NCBI GenBank assembly: GCA_023423065.1 | Contig: JAFAGC010000076.1 | Location: 62,001 to 126,000 of the forward strand | DNA: 64,000 nucleotides | Source of the DNA: Pseudomonadota bacterium | Lineage (GTDB): Bacteria; Pseudomonadota; Gammaproteobacteria; Steroidobacterales; Steroidobacteraceae | Direction: 5' to 3' | Shown here: one piece after another, positions 8,338 to 17,665 of the stretch | Numbering within the stretch: the first letter of the stretch is position 1 | Layout: each line of letters opens with the position of its first letter | The notes under the pieces: model-generated | The model's database searches: none | Told to the model about the DNA's origin: nothing | What the model saw: only the letters and a program-made list of their open reading frames with translations | Program-made: the position numbers and the translations under genes

Positions 8338-9447
8338 CTAGAGGCGCTGGACCAGCCAGACGAGGCCGGCCGCGCCCAGCGCGCAAGAACCGAGCGGCAA
8401 CACGCCGTTCGAATACCAGTGCGTGCGCCGCACCGCGTAGATGACCGGCAGAACCAGCGCGACGATCGCGAGCTGCGCGACTTCCACGCCAAGATTGAAT
8501 CCCGCGAGCAGCGGCACGAGCCCGGCGCCCTCGGCCTCGAGATTGCTCAGCGCGTTCGCGAATCCGAACCCGTGGACCAGTCCGAAGCCGAACGCGAGCG
8601 GCAGACGCGCATGCGACAGGCGCGGCATGAGATTGATGGCGGCCGCCACCGCGATCGACGCGGCGATCGCGAGCTCGATCGGCTGGGTGGGCAACGTGAC
8701 GATACCCGTGATCGCGAGCGCGAGGGTCGTCGAATGCGCGACCGTGAACGCGGTGACGATGGTCACGATGTCGCGCGCGACCGGACCGAGTCCGTCGGCG
8801 CCATGCCATTTGCCGTCCCGCGGACGCATGACCGAGGGCAGCAGCAACAGCAGCACGAACGCGATGTGGTCGTAGCCGATCAGCACGTGCCAGATGCCCT
8901 GTCCCAGGAAGTGCACGAAACTCTCCCAGGCGGAAATACGCTTCGTTTCCGACCAGGTGTTTTCATCCAGGCTGAGCACGACGGCCGTGTTCTCGCCGCC
9001 GCGCGCGATCTCCAGCATCACGCGTTGCTCGTACCCTGAGAGATACAGCGGCCCGCCGATGGCAAGGAGGCCTTGCCGCGGGCAGTCAGCCTGAAGGAAA
9101 ACGGACACGACGTCGTGACCGTCCGCGGGTCGTACCTGGGCTCGATCGTACGAGAGCGTGCAGGGTGTTCCACCGCGTGTCGCTTCGATCTGGCCGCCGA
9201 TGGCGGGCGCCAGCGTCGGCCTTGCGCGATCCAGCTCGTCCTGCGTGATCGTGCCATCGGCATCGGCGTCGATGAAGACGTTCCACGCCAGTTCGCCCGC
9301 ATTCATCTCCCAGCGCAGTTTCACCGGACCGTCGGCCGGATCGAATTCGGCGAACAGGTAGCTCGTTCCGACGGCATGCGCCCCGGCACGCGGCGGGAGG
9401 GCTGCGCACGCCAGGGCGCAGGCGATGAGCAGCGAGGTGCGGAACAT
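8338..9447 (-). CDS. HupE/UreJ-like membrane protein with EF-hand-like loop
   Basis: 369 residues. It has a signal peptide (about 1-23) and a soluble N-terminal domain of about 150 residues containing DADADGTITQDE, a canonical EF-hand calcium-loop pattern. Then follow about six transmembrane helices beginning WHVLIGYDHIAFVLLLLLPS, with histidine-containing segments (GYDHIAF, FTVAHSTTL, FGFGLVHGFGFAN) typical of the HupE/UreJ_2 family. HupE/UreJ proteins are implicated in nickel or other metal transport, but this long-N-terminus subgroup is uncharacterised. No urease or hydrogenase genes are nearby. It is divergent from the cysteine-synthase-like gene (55 nt) and convergent with the methyltransferase gene without a gap. 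Confidence 0.8.
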   Translation of the reverse strand: MFRTSLLIACALACAALPPRAGAHAVGTSYLFAEFDPADGPVKLRWEMNAGELAWNVFIDADADGTITQDELDRARPTLAPAIGGQIEATRGGTPCTLSYDRAQVRPADGHDVVSVFLQADCPRQGLLAIGGPLYLSGYEQRVMLEIARGGENTAVVLSLDENTWSETKRISAWESFVHFLGQGIWHVLIGYDHIAFVLLLLLPSVMRPRDGKWHGADGLGPVARDIVTIVTAFTVAHSTTLALAITGIVTLPTQPIELAIAASIAVAAAINLMPRLSHARLPLAFGFGLVHGFGFANALSNLEAEGAGLVPLLAGFNLGVEVAQLAIVALVLPVIYAVRRTHWYSNGVLPLGSCALGAAGLVWLVQRL

Positions 9448-9502
9448 GCGCGCACTGTATCAGGGGAATCCGCCGACGGGTTCGCGGGTAGAATCGCGCC
9501 GC

Positions 9503-10525
9503 ATGGCCGAACTCAAACTTTCCGCGTTGTCGCGCCTCGTCGGCGCCACGCCCATGCTCGAGCTTCACGTTCGTTACCGCGGTCACGAACACCGCATATA
9601 CGCCAAGCACGAGGCTTACAACTTCACCGGCAGCATCAAGGACCGCATGGCGCTCTACATCCTGCAGCGTGCCTACGCGACCGGCGAAATCGCTCCCGGC
9701 GACGTGATCGCCGAGGCGACGAGCGGCAACACCGGCATCTCGTTCGCGGCCATCGGCCGCGCGCTCGGTCATCCGGTGCGCATCTACATGCCGGACTGGA
9801 TGAGCCGCGAGCGCGTGCTCGTGATACAGAGTCTCGGGGCCGCCGTGATTCCCGTGTCCGCCGAGCTCGGCGGCTTTCTCGGATCGATCCGCATGGCCGA
9901 CGATTTCGCGCGCGAAGCGGGCCACGTGTTCCGGCCGCAGCAGTTCGACAACAGCGCGAACGTGCAGGCGCACTACGAAACCACGGGCCCCGAGATCACC
10001 GCGCAGCTCGCGACGCTCGGCAAGACGCCGACCGCATTCGTGGCGGGCGTCGGCACCGGCGGCACGGTGATGGGCGTCGCGCGCCACCTGCGCGAACGCT
10101 TCGGCGAAGGCATCCACGCCTATCCGCTCGAGCCCGCGAACTCCCCCACCCTGCGCACCGGGCACAAGGTCGGACGCCATCGCATCCAGGGCATCAGCGA
10201 CGAGTTCGTGCCATCGATCGTGAAGCTCGGCGAACTCGGCCGGATCCTCGACGTGTGGGACGGCGATGCGATCGTGATGTCGCAGCGGCTCGCGAACGAG
10301 CTCGGCATCGCGGTCGGCATCAGCTCCGGCGCGAACCTGCTCGGGGCGCTCGAGATCGCGCACGAACAGGGCGCCCGTGCCTGCGTCGTCACCGTGTTCT
10401 GCGACGACAACAAGAAGTATCTATCCACCGACCTGTGCAGCGACGAGGAATGCAAGGAGCACTATCGGTGCAGGGAAGTCGAGCTGCTGGGCTTCCAGGT
10501 CATCGCGCCGCAGCCGCCCGGCTGA
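9503..10525 (+). CDS. PLP-dependent cysteine synthase family protein
   Basis: 340 residues. The PLP-binding lysine is Lys46 in NFTGSIKDR, where cysteine synthases usually have N-P-T-G-S. A substrate loop EATSGNTGIS and the phosphate-binding glycine loop GVGTGGTVMG are present, and GISSGANLLGALE near the C-terminal end of the fold is also typical. The family joins O-acetylserine or related substrates with sulfide or another nucleophile. The C-terminal 45 residues contain an unusual cluster of cysteines (VTVFCDDNKK, DLCSDEECKEHYRCRE). The ATG at 9503 starts directly at the conserved SALSRLVGATPML region. There are no sulfur-assimilation genes beside it, so the exact substrate is open. Confidence 0.85.
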   Translation: MAELKLSALSRLVGATPMLELHVRYRGHEHRIYAKHEAYNFTGSIKDRMALYILQRAYATGEIAPGDVIAEATSGNTGISFAAIGRALGHPVRIYMPDWMSRERVLVIQSLGAAVIPVSAELGGFLGSIRMADDFAREAGHVFRPQQFDNSANVQAHYETTGPEITAQLATLGKTPTAFVAGVGTGGTVMGVARHLRERFGEGIHAYPLEPANSPTLRTGHKVGRHRIQGISDEFVPSIVKLGELGRILDVWDGDAIVMSQRLANELGIAVGISSGANLLGALEIAHEQGARACVVTVFCDDNKKYLSTDLCSDEECKEHYRCREVELLGFQVIAPQPPG

Positions 10526-10601
10526 CGACTTCGGCCCGGGACATCACATATTCCCCGGCGAGGCTGGTGAGCATCGCCGATGCCGCAGGTAGAATTCCCG
10601 C

Positions 10602-11957
10602 ATGCTTGCTGCCCGATCGCGCGTCCTGACGGTCGCCGCCTCGCTCGTCGCGGCGTGCGCGCTCGCGTTCGTGCTCGCGGCGGACGGGGTCGCCCAGACG
10701 ACGAAGAAACCGGAAACGAGTAGTTCGAAGCCGGCCGCGAAGCCTGCGGCCAGACCCGCGACCAGGCCCGCCGCGAAACCCACTGCTTCCAAGCCCACCG
10801 CGACCAAGGCGGTGCCGCCGCCGGCTCCGCCACCGCCGCCGGCGGTCGAACTTCTCGGCCATATCCTGATGCCGGCCGACGCGTTTCGCGGCCCGCCGTC
10901 GTCGGGCGAATTCGACGACGCAGGCAGACGCGCCGCGGCGCCGCGCTTCGACGCACAGCCCGTCCAGGGCGTGAGTTCGATCAAGCCCGGCCCCACGGCC
11001 GGCGCCTGGTGGGCGCTCTCGGACAACGGCTTCGGCCGCAAGTGGAACAGTCCCGACTACCGGCTCGCCATCTATCTGTTCGACGCGCGCCCACGCACGG
11101 CCGCCGGCGGCGACTCGCGCAGCGCGCTGCAGGCGGTCATCGAACTATCCGATCCCGCGAAGTTCTTTCCGTGGCGCATCGCCGAGGAGAACACGCCCGA
11201 GCGATTCCTCACGGGAGCCGACGCGGATCCGGAGTCGCTGGTGACCATGCCCGACGAGACGTTCTGGATCGGCGACGAGTTCGGCCCATGGCTGCTGCAT
11301 TTCTCGATCGACGGAGAGCTGCTGAAGCCGCCGGTCGAATTGCCCGACGCCGTTTACTCGCCGGATCATCCCGCGGTGCTCGCCGGCCGCGCCAAGGCGC
11401 GTCTCGAACACTCGCGCGGAATCGAAGCGATGGACATCGCCGGCGACGGGCGCACGCTCGTGACCATTCTCGAAGGCACGATCGCCGACGATCCGCCGAA
11501 GACGCTGCGCGTGCAGAAGTTCGACACGACGACGGGAAAGTGGCTGCCCGGCACACTTATATATGCGCTGGACCCGGATACCATGTCCGTCACCGAGATG
11601 TCGCGCATCGAGGGCAACCGCTTCGTGGTCATCGAGCGGGATGGCGAACAGGGCGACGCCGCCAAGGCCAAGCGCGTGTATTCGATCGACCTCGACAAGG
11701 CGCAGGCCGGCAAGCCGCTCGCGAAAAAGCTGGTCATCGACCTGCTGCACATCGGCAATGCGCGCGGCGTCATCGAATCGCTTGCGCCCGGCACGCCGTT
11801 CCGCTTTCCGTACCACACCACCGAGGCCATCCAGGTGCTGGACCGCAAGCACGTCGTGATCGTGAACGACAACAACTATCCGTCCACGGGCGGACGCGGC
11901 CCGAACGTCACCGACGCGACGGAATGGATCTGGCTGGAGCTTGCGAACCCGCTGTAA
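10602..11957 (+). CDS. Esterase-like activity of phytase family protein, exported
   Basis: 451 residues. It has a signal peptide (about 1-31), a low-complexity Ala/Lys/Pro linker with repeated KPAAKPAARPA-type units (about 36-83), and a phytase-like domain (about 84-450). Domain landmarks are GVSSIKPGP, WWALSDNGFG, the acidic DETFWIGDEFGPWL and the asparagine-rich VVIVNDNNYPSTGGR near the end. The family is predicted to be a beta-propeller with phosphatase or esterase activity, usually periplasmic or surface-exposed, but few members are tested. It precedes uup by 18 nt and may be co-transcribed with it. Confidence 0.82.
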   Translation: MLAARSRVLTVAASLVAACALAFVLAADGVAQTTKKPETSSSKPAAKPAARPATRPAAKPTASKPTATKAVPPPAPPPPPAVELLGHILMPADAFRGPPSSGEFDDAGRRAAAPRFDAQPVQGVSSIKPGPTAGAWWALSDNGFGRKWNSPDYRLAIYLFDARPRTAAGGDSRSALQAVIELSDPAKFFPWRIAEENTPERFLTGADADPESLVTMPDETFWIGDEFGPWLLHFSIDGELLKPPVELPDAVYSPDHPAVLAGRAKARLEHSRGIEAMDIAGDGRTLVTILEGTIADDPPKTLRVQKFDTTTGKWLPGTLIYALDPDTMSVTEMSRIEGNRFVVIERDGEQGDAAKAKRVYSIDLDKAQAGKPLAKKLVIDLLHIGNARGVIESLAPGTPFRFPYHTTEAIQVLDRKHVVIVNDNNYPSTGGRGPNVTDATEWIWLELANPL

Positions 11958-11975
11958 GCGGCCGATAACGTTCCC

Positions 11976-13768
<1,793 letters not shown>

Positions 13769-13772
<4 letters not shown>

Positions 13773-14035
13773 AGCCCGCAGTACAGCCGAAAGCCGCCGC
13801 GATCCGCATCTGGAAAGAGACCGCGCACCGCGGTGGCAAAGGCGTGAGCGCGATCCGCGGCATTCCGCTGCCCGGCCCCCAGCTGGAAGAACTCTGCAGC
13901 ACGCTCAAGAAGAAATGCGGCACCGGCGGCACCGTGAAGAACGGCGTGATCGAAATCCAGGGCGACCACCGCGACCGCCTGGTTGATGAACTCAAGAAGC
14001 TCGGCTACACCGACGTGAAGAAAGCCGGCGGTTAA
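13769..14035 (+). CDS. yciH: SUI1/eIF1-family translation factor (YciH-like)
   Basis: 88 residues, somewhat shorter than E. coli YciH. It has the SUI1 core: GGKGVSAIRGIPL, LKKKCGTGGTVKNGVIEIQG, and LVDELKKLGYTDVKKAGG at the end. Bacterial SUI1 proteins bind the small ribosomal subunit and affect start-codon choice in vitro; their cellular role is unclear. It is translationally coupled to uup (ATGA), so two ribosome-associated factors are made together. Its TAA stop is formed at the outer edge of the left inverted repeat of the element that follows. Confidence 0.93.
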
Positions 14036-14075
14036 TGGGGACATTCCTCGTTTCCTAGCAAACGGGGACAGACCT
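14034..14075 (+). repeat. Left terminal inverted repeat
   Basis: 42 nt beginning AATGGGGACATTCC and ending ACGGGGACAGACCT. It differs from the complement of the right copy at only a few positions (such as TCG against CTG, and AACGG against AAAGG). It overlaps the TAA stop of the SUI1-like gene. Confidence 0.85.
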
Positions 14076-14503
14076 GAATTGTTGGCACGCTGCCATCCAG
14101 TCTTGCGACTCTTCTCTTAGCTCTTAGCCACCAAGCGCGGCGGATGTTTGACGTCAGCTACGAGCGATACGAGGTGATAGTCGCGTCGGTGTGATGCTCG
14201 ATGAGTCCCGGCGATCACCGCGGTGAGTGCACGGCATGGACGGCGCACATGCGATGGGGCTGAGCGTACGCGGCGCATCCGGCGTTCGCGCAAGGCACGG
14301 AGCCGGCAAGGAACGCCCTCAGACTGCGCTAGGCGCCTTCACAGATTGGCAGAGACAGATAACCCGCCCCCGCGGCCGGCGGTCCATCGCCTGGCGCCTT
14401 CAATGGCTGGGGCGCGCCGCGGTAGCGAAACCCATCGCGTGGGCGACGGCCATGCCGTCAACGCGGACGCAGCAATCGCCGGGACTCGTCGAGCCCCTCA
14501 TCG

Positions 14504-14545
14504 AGGTCTGTCCCCTTTTGCTAGGAAACAGGGAATGTCCCCATT
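14504..14545 (-). repeat. Right terminal inverted repeat
   Basis: 42 nt beginning AGGTCTGTCCCC and ending GGGAATGTCCCCATT, the inverted partner of 14034-14075. Its outer TTA provides the minus-strand TAA stop of the DUF502 gene. Confidence 0.85.
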
Positions 14546-15119
14546 ATCTGCCGCGGACGCCGCCGGTCAGGACTATGCGCATGGCCTGCTCGACGGTGAG
14601 ATCCGTCTCGGACAGCCGGCTGCGGGGCAGGTACACGGTATAACCGCCGATCTGGTAACTCATGGGTAGATAGACGGCGACGAGGTCGTCGCCGCCCCCG
14701 ATGCCGAGCGTGTTCGCGTGTTCCTGCGTCACGAACCCGATCAGCTTCCCGAATTCGAATTCGATCGTGACGACGCGGTCGAGATCGCCCTTGCGCTTCT
14801 CGGTATTGACGAGCCGCGTCATGTCGCGGATCGCGCTGTACACGGTCTTCACGACCGGCACACGCAGCAGCAGCTCCTCGCCGAGACCGAGCACGCGGCG
14901 AACGACGAACGCGTTCACCGCGAGCCCGACCACGAACAGGAGCAGGAAGCCCATCAGCACGCCCATGCCGGGCCAGTAGTTCGGCCCGACCAGCCACTTG
15001 ATGGGCTGCGACAGCAGACTCTCGGTGGTGACACCCAGCCAGTAGACGAAGTAGATCGTCAGGCCGATGGGGAGGATCGTCACCAGGCCCTTGAGCAGGA
15101 TGCCGCCGATCTGTTTCAT
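14544..15119 (-). CDS. DUF502 family membrane protein
   Basis: 191 residues. Two membrane helices (about 9-30, ILLKGLVTILPIGLTIYFVYW, and about 52-75, GVLMGFLLLFVVGLAVNAF) are followed by a soluble domain with RVPVVKTVYSAIRDMTRL, FEFGKLIGFVT and PRSRLSETDLTVEQAMRIVL, the conserved core of DUF502. The function of the family is unknown. The gene starts 10 nt after the stop of the secreted methyltransferase gene, so the two are likely co-transcribed. Its TAA stop lies in the right inverted repeat of the neighbouring element. The last residues (GGVRGR) may have been altered by that insertion. Confidence 0.9.
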   Translation of the reverse strand: MKQIGGILLKGLVTILPIGLTIYFVYWLGVTTESLLSQPIKWLVGPNYWPGMGVLMGFLLLFVVGLAVNAFVVRRVLGLGEELLLRVPVVKTVYSAIRDMTRLVNTEKRKGDLDRVVTIEFEFGKLIGFVTQEHANTLGIGGGDDLVAVYLPMSYQIGGYTVYLPRSRLSETDLTVEQAMRIVLTGGVRGR

Positions 15120-15129
15120 CGCGTGTGGC

Positions 15130-15981
15130 TTACTTCTTCGGCTTCACGAAGCGCAGCGTCATGCGATCCGATTCGCCGATCGCGTCGTACTTGGCGCGAT
15201 CGAACGACGGGTCGACCGGCTTGCCGCCTTCGGACGACTGCCGCACCGGCGGAAGCGTCCAGACGCCGAACGGATGATCCTTGGTGTCCTTCGGATTCGC
15301 ATTGATCTCGGACTTCGCGTCGAGCTTGAAGCCCGCCTTGGTCGCCAGATCGATGACCGTCTGCTCGGGCACGTAACCGTTGAACACGGAAGGATCCTGG
15401 TTCGCGGGCGCGCGATGCTGCTCGATCGCGAGGATGCCGCCCGGCTTCACGCTCGCGAAGACCTTCGCGAGATTCGCGTCCGCGGCGCCCTGGCGAATCC
15501 AGCCGTGCATGCCGCGCGCGAGCAATACGAAGTCGAACTTGTCCGCCGGCAGCGGCGCGGCCTTCGGCCCCCAGTTCACGAGGTTCACCTTGCCGTACAC
15601 GTTTTCGTCGGCGTACTTGGCCGCGAAATCGGCGCGACCCTTCTTCGCGTTTTCGGAGAGGGCCGGATCGTCCAGGTCGGCCGCCGTCGCGTAGAACTCA
15701 CCCTTCGTGAGCTTTGCGTAGGGCGCGAGGATTTCGGTCCACCAGCCGCCGCCGGGCTGAATCTCGAGGATAACCATCCCGGGCTTCAGCCCCCAGAACG
15801 CGAGCGCATCGACCGGATGACGCTCCGCGTCGCGCGCCTTGGCGTCATCGCTGCGCCAGCCGCCCGCGACCGCGCTTTCGATCGCCCCCACGGACTTCTT
15901 GTCCGCGGCGGCGATGCCGACCGTCGCGGCCGCGGCGAGCGCTGCGATGGCAAAACCGGTAACCCATTTCCTGACTTGCAT
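15130..15981 (-). CDS. Exported class I SAM-dependent methyltransferase-like protein
   Basis: 283 residues from ATG at 15981, which follows GAGAGGG with normal spacing. A signal peptide (about 1-27, GFAIAALAAAATVGIAAA) is followed by a methyltransferase-like fold with GMVILEIQPGGGWWTEIL (motif I region), FDFVLLARGMHGWI and KPGGILAIEQHRA. This is the predicted-methyltransferase group with a leader peptide. Methylation outside the cytoplasm would lack SAM, so either the leader is a membrane anchor or the fold has another use. It stands 81 nt after the TIGR03032 gene and directly before the DUF502 gene. Confidence 0.8.
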   Translation of the reverse strand: MQVRKWVTGFAIAALAAAATVGIAAADKKSVGAIESAVAGGWRSDDAKARDAERHPVDALAFWGLKPGMVILEIQPGGGWWTEILAPYAKLTKGEFYATAADLDDPALSENAKKGRADFAAKYADENVYGKVNLVNWGPKAAPLPADKFDFVLLARGMHGWIRQGAADANLAKVFASVKPGGILAIEQHRAPANQDPSVFNGYVPEQTVIDLATKAGFKLDAKSEINANPKDTKDHPFGVWTLPPVRQSSEGGKPVDPSFDRAKYDAIGESDRMTLRFVKPKK

Positions 15982-16062
15982 GGAGGATCCCTCTCGTTTC
16001 ATTTCGGGGGACCGCATGCTAATGAATCCGCGGAGGTTAGGCCACGATTTGACCCCGGCGGC

Positions 16063-17202
16063 TCAGTCGCCCTCGATCGTGATCAGCGACAGGTTCTCCG
16101 GGCTCTGCTGCCCCAGGGCCATGGGGCATTTGACGCCCTCGATGAACGCGACGTCGAACAATTCGGTCACCGGCCCATCGAGCCGGACCCATTCGACGAC
16201 GGTTCCGGTGCGCAGATCCAGGATCTGCACGCCGCACCAGGCCTGGCTGTCCTTCTGCTCGAGATTCTTTTGCAGGTCGAGGCCGTCGAAGCGCGCGTAA
16301 CGCGGTTTCGACAAGCCGACCGCGGCGAAGTGGCCCTTGATGGCGAGACCGCGCAGGAATCCCGGGCAGAAGATTTTCGGCACGAATTGCCGGGTGTCGA
16401 AGTCCACCGTGCCCAGGTATCCCGTGCCCGAGTTCAGCACCCACAACTTGCCGTCGGCCCAGCGCGGCGAATGCGGCATCGAGAGACCCTCGCACACGAT
16501 CTCGTTGGTCTCGATGTCGATCACGACGCCGCCGTCGTGCCGGCGGTCGCGCCAGCCGTCGATCGTGTCCGACCGGCACACGGCGGTCGCGTATTTCGGC
16601 TTGCCGTCCTTCATCGCGAGACCGTTCAGGTGGCAGCGATCCTCCGGCACGATCTGACTGATGAACGGCGGTTTCCAGATGACCTTGAAACTGTGCGTGA
16701 TGCTGGGCGCGCACAGACTGTTGTAACGCGAGTTGATGAACACGACGCCGCCGTCCTCGCGCAGGCCGAGCTCGTGAATGTCGACGGCGCCGGTGAACTG
16801 CGCGTTACGCGGCACGTAACAGCGGTCGAACATCCCGTTCGCCGTCTGCCCTTCGCGCAGGATGTTTTCGAAGCGCCAGATCTGGTACAGCCCGCCCATG
16901 AAGAGGCGCTGTCCGTCGGCGACGATGCCCATCGCGCGCTGATAGATCCGTTCGTGGAACGACAGCCTTCCCTTCTGATCCGATCCGAGCAGGTACAACC
17001 GGCCACTTTGATAGGACGTGAACGCAAGCGAAACGCGGTTGCGGTTCATCCAGACGGTGATGCCGGGCGAGCAGGACTTCTTTACCGGCTCGTTGGCGGG
17101 CGGGGACTCCTTTGCGCCTTTCGATTCGGCGGGAGCGGGCTCGGCCGCCGCGGTTGCATCCGCGACCACGTCGGCGGGATGTTCAGTGCACTCGTTCGTC
17201 AT
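16063..17202 (-). CDS. TIGR03032 family protein
   Basis: 379 residues. After an Ala/Glu/Pro-rich N-terminus (about 1-45) it shows repeated short segments such as RLFMGGLYQIWRFEN, GGVVFINSRYNSLCAPS, HLNGLAMKDGKPKYATAV, MPHSPRWADGKLWVLNSGTG and FCPGFLRGLAIKGHFAAVG. These are typical of TIGR03032/DUF4915, probably a beta-propeller. No signal peptide is seen, so it is likely cytoplasmic. The family has no assigned function. Its start lies 20 nt inside the upstream TonB-like gene, so it is translationally coupled to the receptor/peptidase cluster. Confidence 0.85.
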   Translation of the reverse strand: MTNECTEHPADVVADATAAAEPAPAESKGAKESPPANEPVKKSCSPGITVWMNRNRVSLAFTSYQSGRLYLLGSDQKGRLSFHERIYQRAMGIVADGQRLFMGGLYQIWRFENILREGQTANGMFDRCYVPRNAQFTGAVDIHELGLREDGGVVFINSRYNSLCAPSITHSFKVIWKPPFISQIVPEDRCHLNGLAMKDGKPKYATAVCRSDTIDGWRDRRHDGGVVIDIETNEIVCEGLSMPHSPRWADGKLWVLNSGTGYLGTVDFDTRQFVPKIFCPGFLRGLAIKGHFAAVGLSKPRYARFDGLDLQKNLEQKDSQAWCGVQILDLRTGTVVEWVRLDGPVTELFDVAFIEGVKCPMALGQQSPENLSLITIEGD

Positions 17203-17665
17203 GCTGTTTCGCTTCGTCCTTGGGATACAGGTAGATCCGGCGATACTCCACGCCGGAGACGGGCCGCTCCGCCTTCACGAAGGTCCACTGCCGGATCGTG
17301 TCGGCCCACAATTTCGCGAGTGGTTCGATTCCGGCGGTGACTTCCTCGACCTTCACCTCACTGACTCTTCCATCCGTAGCGACGGAGAAGCGGATCAGGA
17401 ATGAGCCTTCGACTTTCCGCTCGATCACCTCGCGCGCGTCGGGCGCGGACTCGATGTCGGGCCGCTCCATGTAGACGAACATCAGTCCGGTCTTCTGCAG
17501 CGCGGCGAAATTCTTCTCCTGCCAGGCGTGGCGGATCTCGCGATAACACCGGACCTCGGGTTTCGGCGCGCCGGCGAACGCCGAGCAATCGGGCTTCTCG
17601 AACGTCGGTTGCGCATGCGCCGGCGCGACCGCCAGGAATGCGACGAGCGGAAGCAGCACCCTCAT
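17183..17665 (-). CDS. TonB C-terminal-like periplasmic protein
   Basis: 160 residues. A signal peptide (about 1-18, ending APAHA) and a short spacer precede a C-terminal domain (about 85-150): GSFLIRFSVATDGRVSEVKV, then ADTIRQWTFVKAERPVSGVEY. That is the pattern of TonB/energy-transducer C-terminal domains (DG.V..V.V ... W.F.PA). It lacks the long Pro-rich periplasm-spanning linker and the TM anchor of a real TonB, so a partner or regulator of the adjacent receptor is more likely than an energy transducer. The ATG overlaps the peptidase stop (ATGA), and its 3' end overlaps TIGR03032 by 20 nt. Four cysteines near the N-terminus may form disulfides. Confidence 0.7.
   Translation of the reverse strand: MRVLLPLVAFLAVAPAHAQPTFEKPDCSAFAGAPKPEVRCYREIRHAWQEKNFAALQKTGLMFVYMERPDIESAPDAREVIERKVEGSFLIRFSVATDGRVSEVKVEEVTAGIEPLAKLWADTIRQWTFVKAERPVSGVEYRRIYLYPKDEAKQHDERVH

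Larger units (their letters stand above)
14034..14545. mobile_element. MITE-like element with 42-bp terminal inverted repeats
   Basis: A 512-bp segment is bounded by near-identical 42-bp inverted repeats. The outer end is AATGGGGACATTCC and the inner end is GGGGACAGACCT, with a CTAGCAAA core. The interior (about 430 nt) has no convincing gene: the open frames found there lack family resemblance and cross the right end. GGGGACAGACC-type ends often border elements linked to REP-associated (Y1) transposases in GC-rich gammaproteobacteria, but no transposase is present, so this would be a non-autonomous copy. It separates the convergent SUI1 and DUF502 genes and supplies both stop codons. It is the only gene-free stretch longer than 300 nt in the window. 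Confidence 0.75.

Noticed and set aside
8330..8342. TAACTAACTAG string at the convergent stop as a signal
   Set aside because: It is explained by two abutting stop codons (TAA on plus, TAG on minus); similar strings occur at other convergent ends for the same reason.
14223..14669. Possible gene inside the MITE-like element
   Set aside because: The frames are low-complexity Arg/Ala-rich, cross the inverted repeat into DUF502, and show no transposase motif.
15130..16017. Longer start for the secreted methyltransferase at 16017
   Set aside because: It would put 12 extra charged residues before the signal peptide; ATG at 15981 has the better ribosome site.
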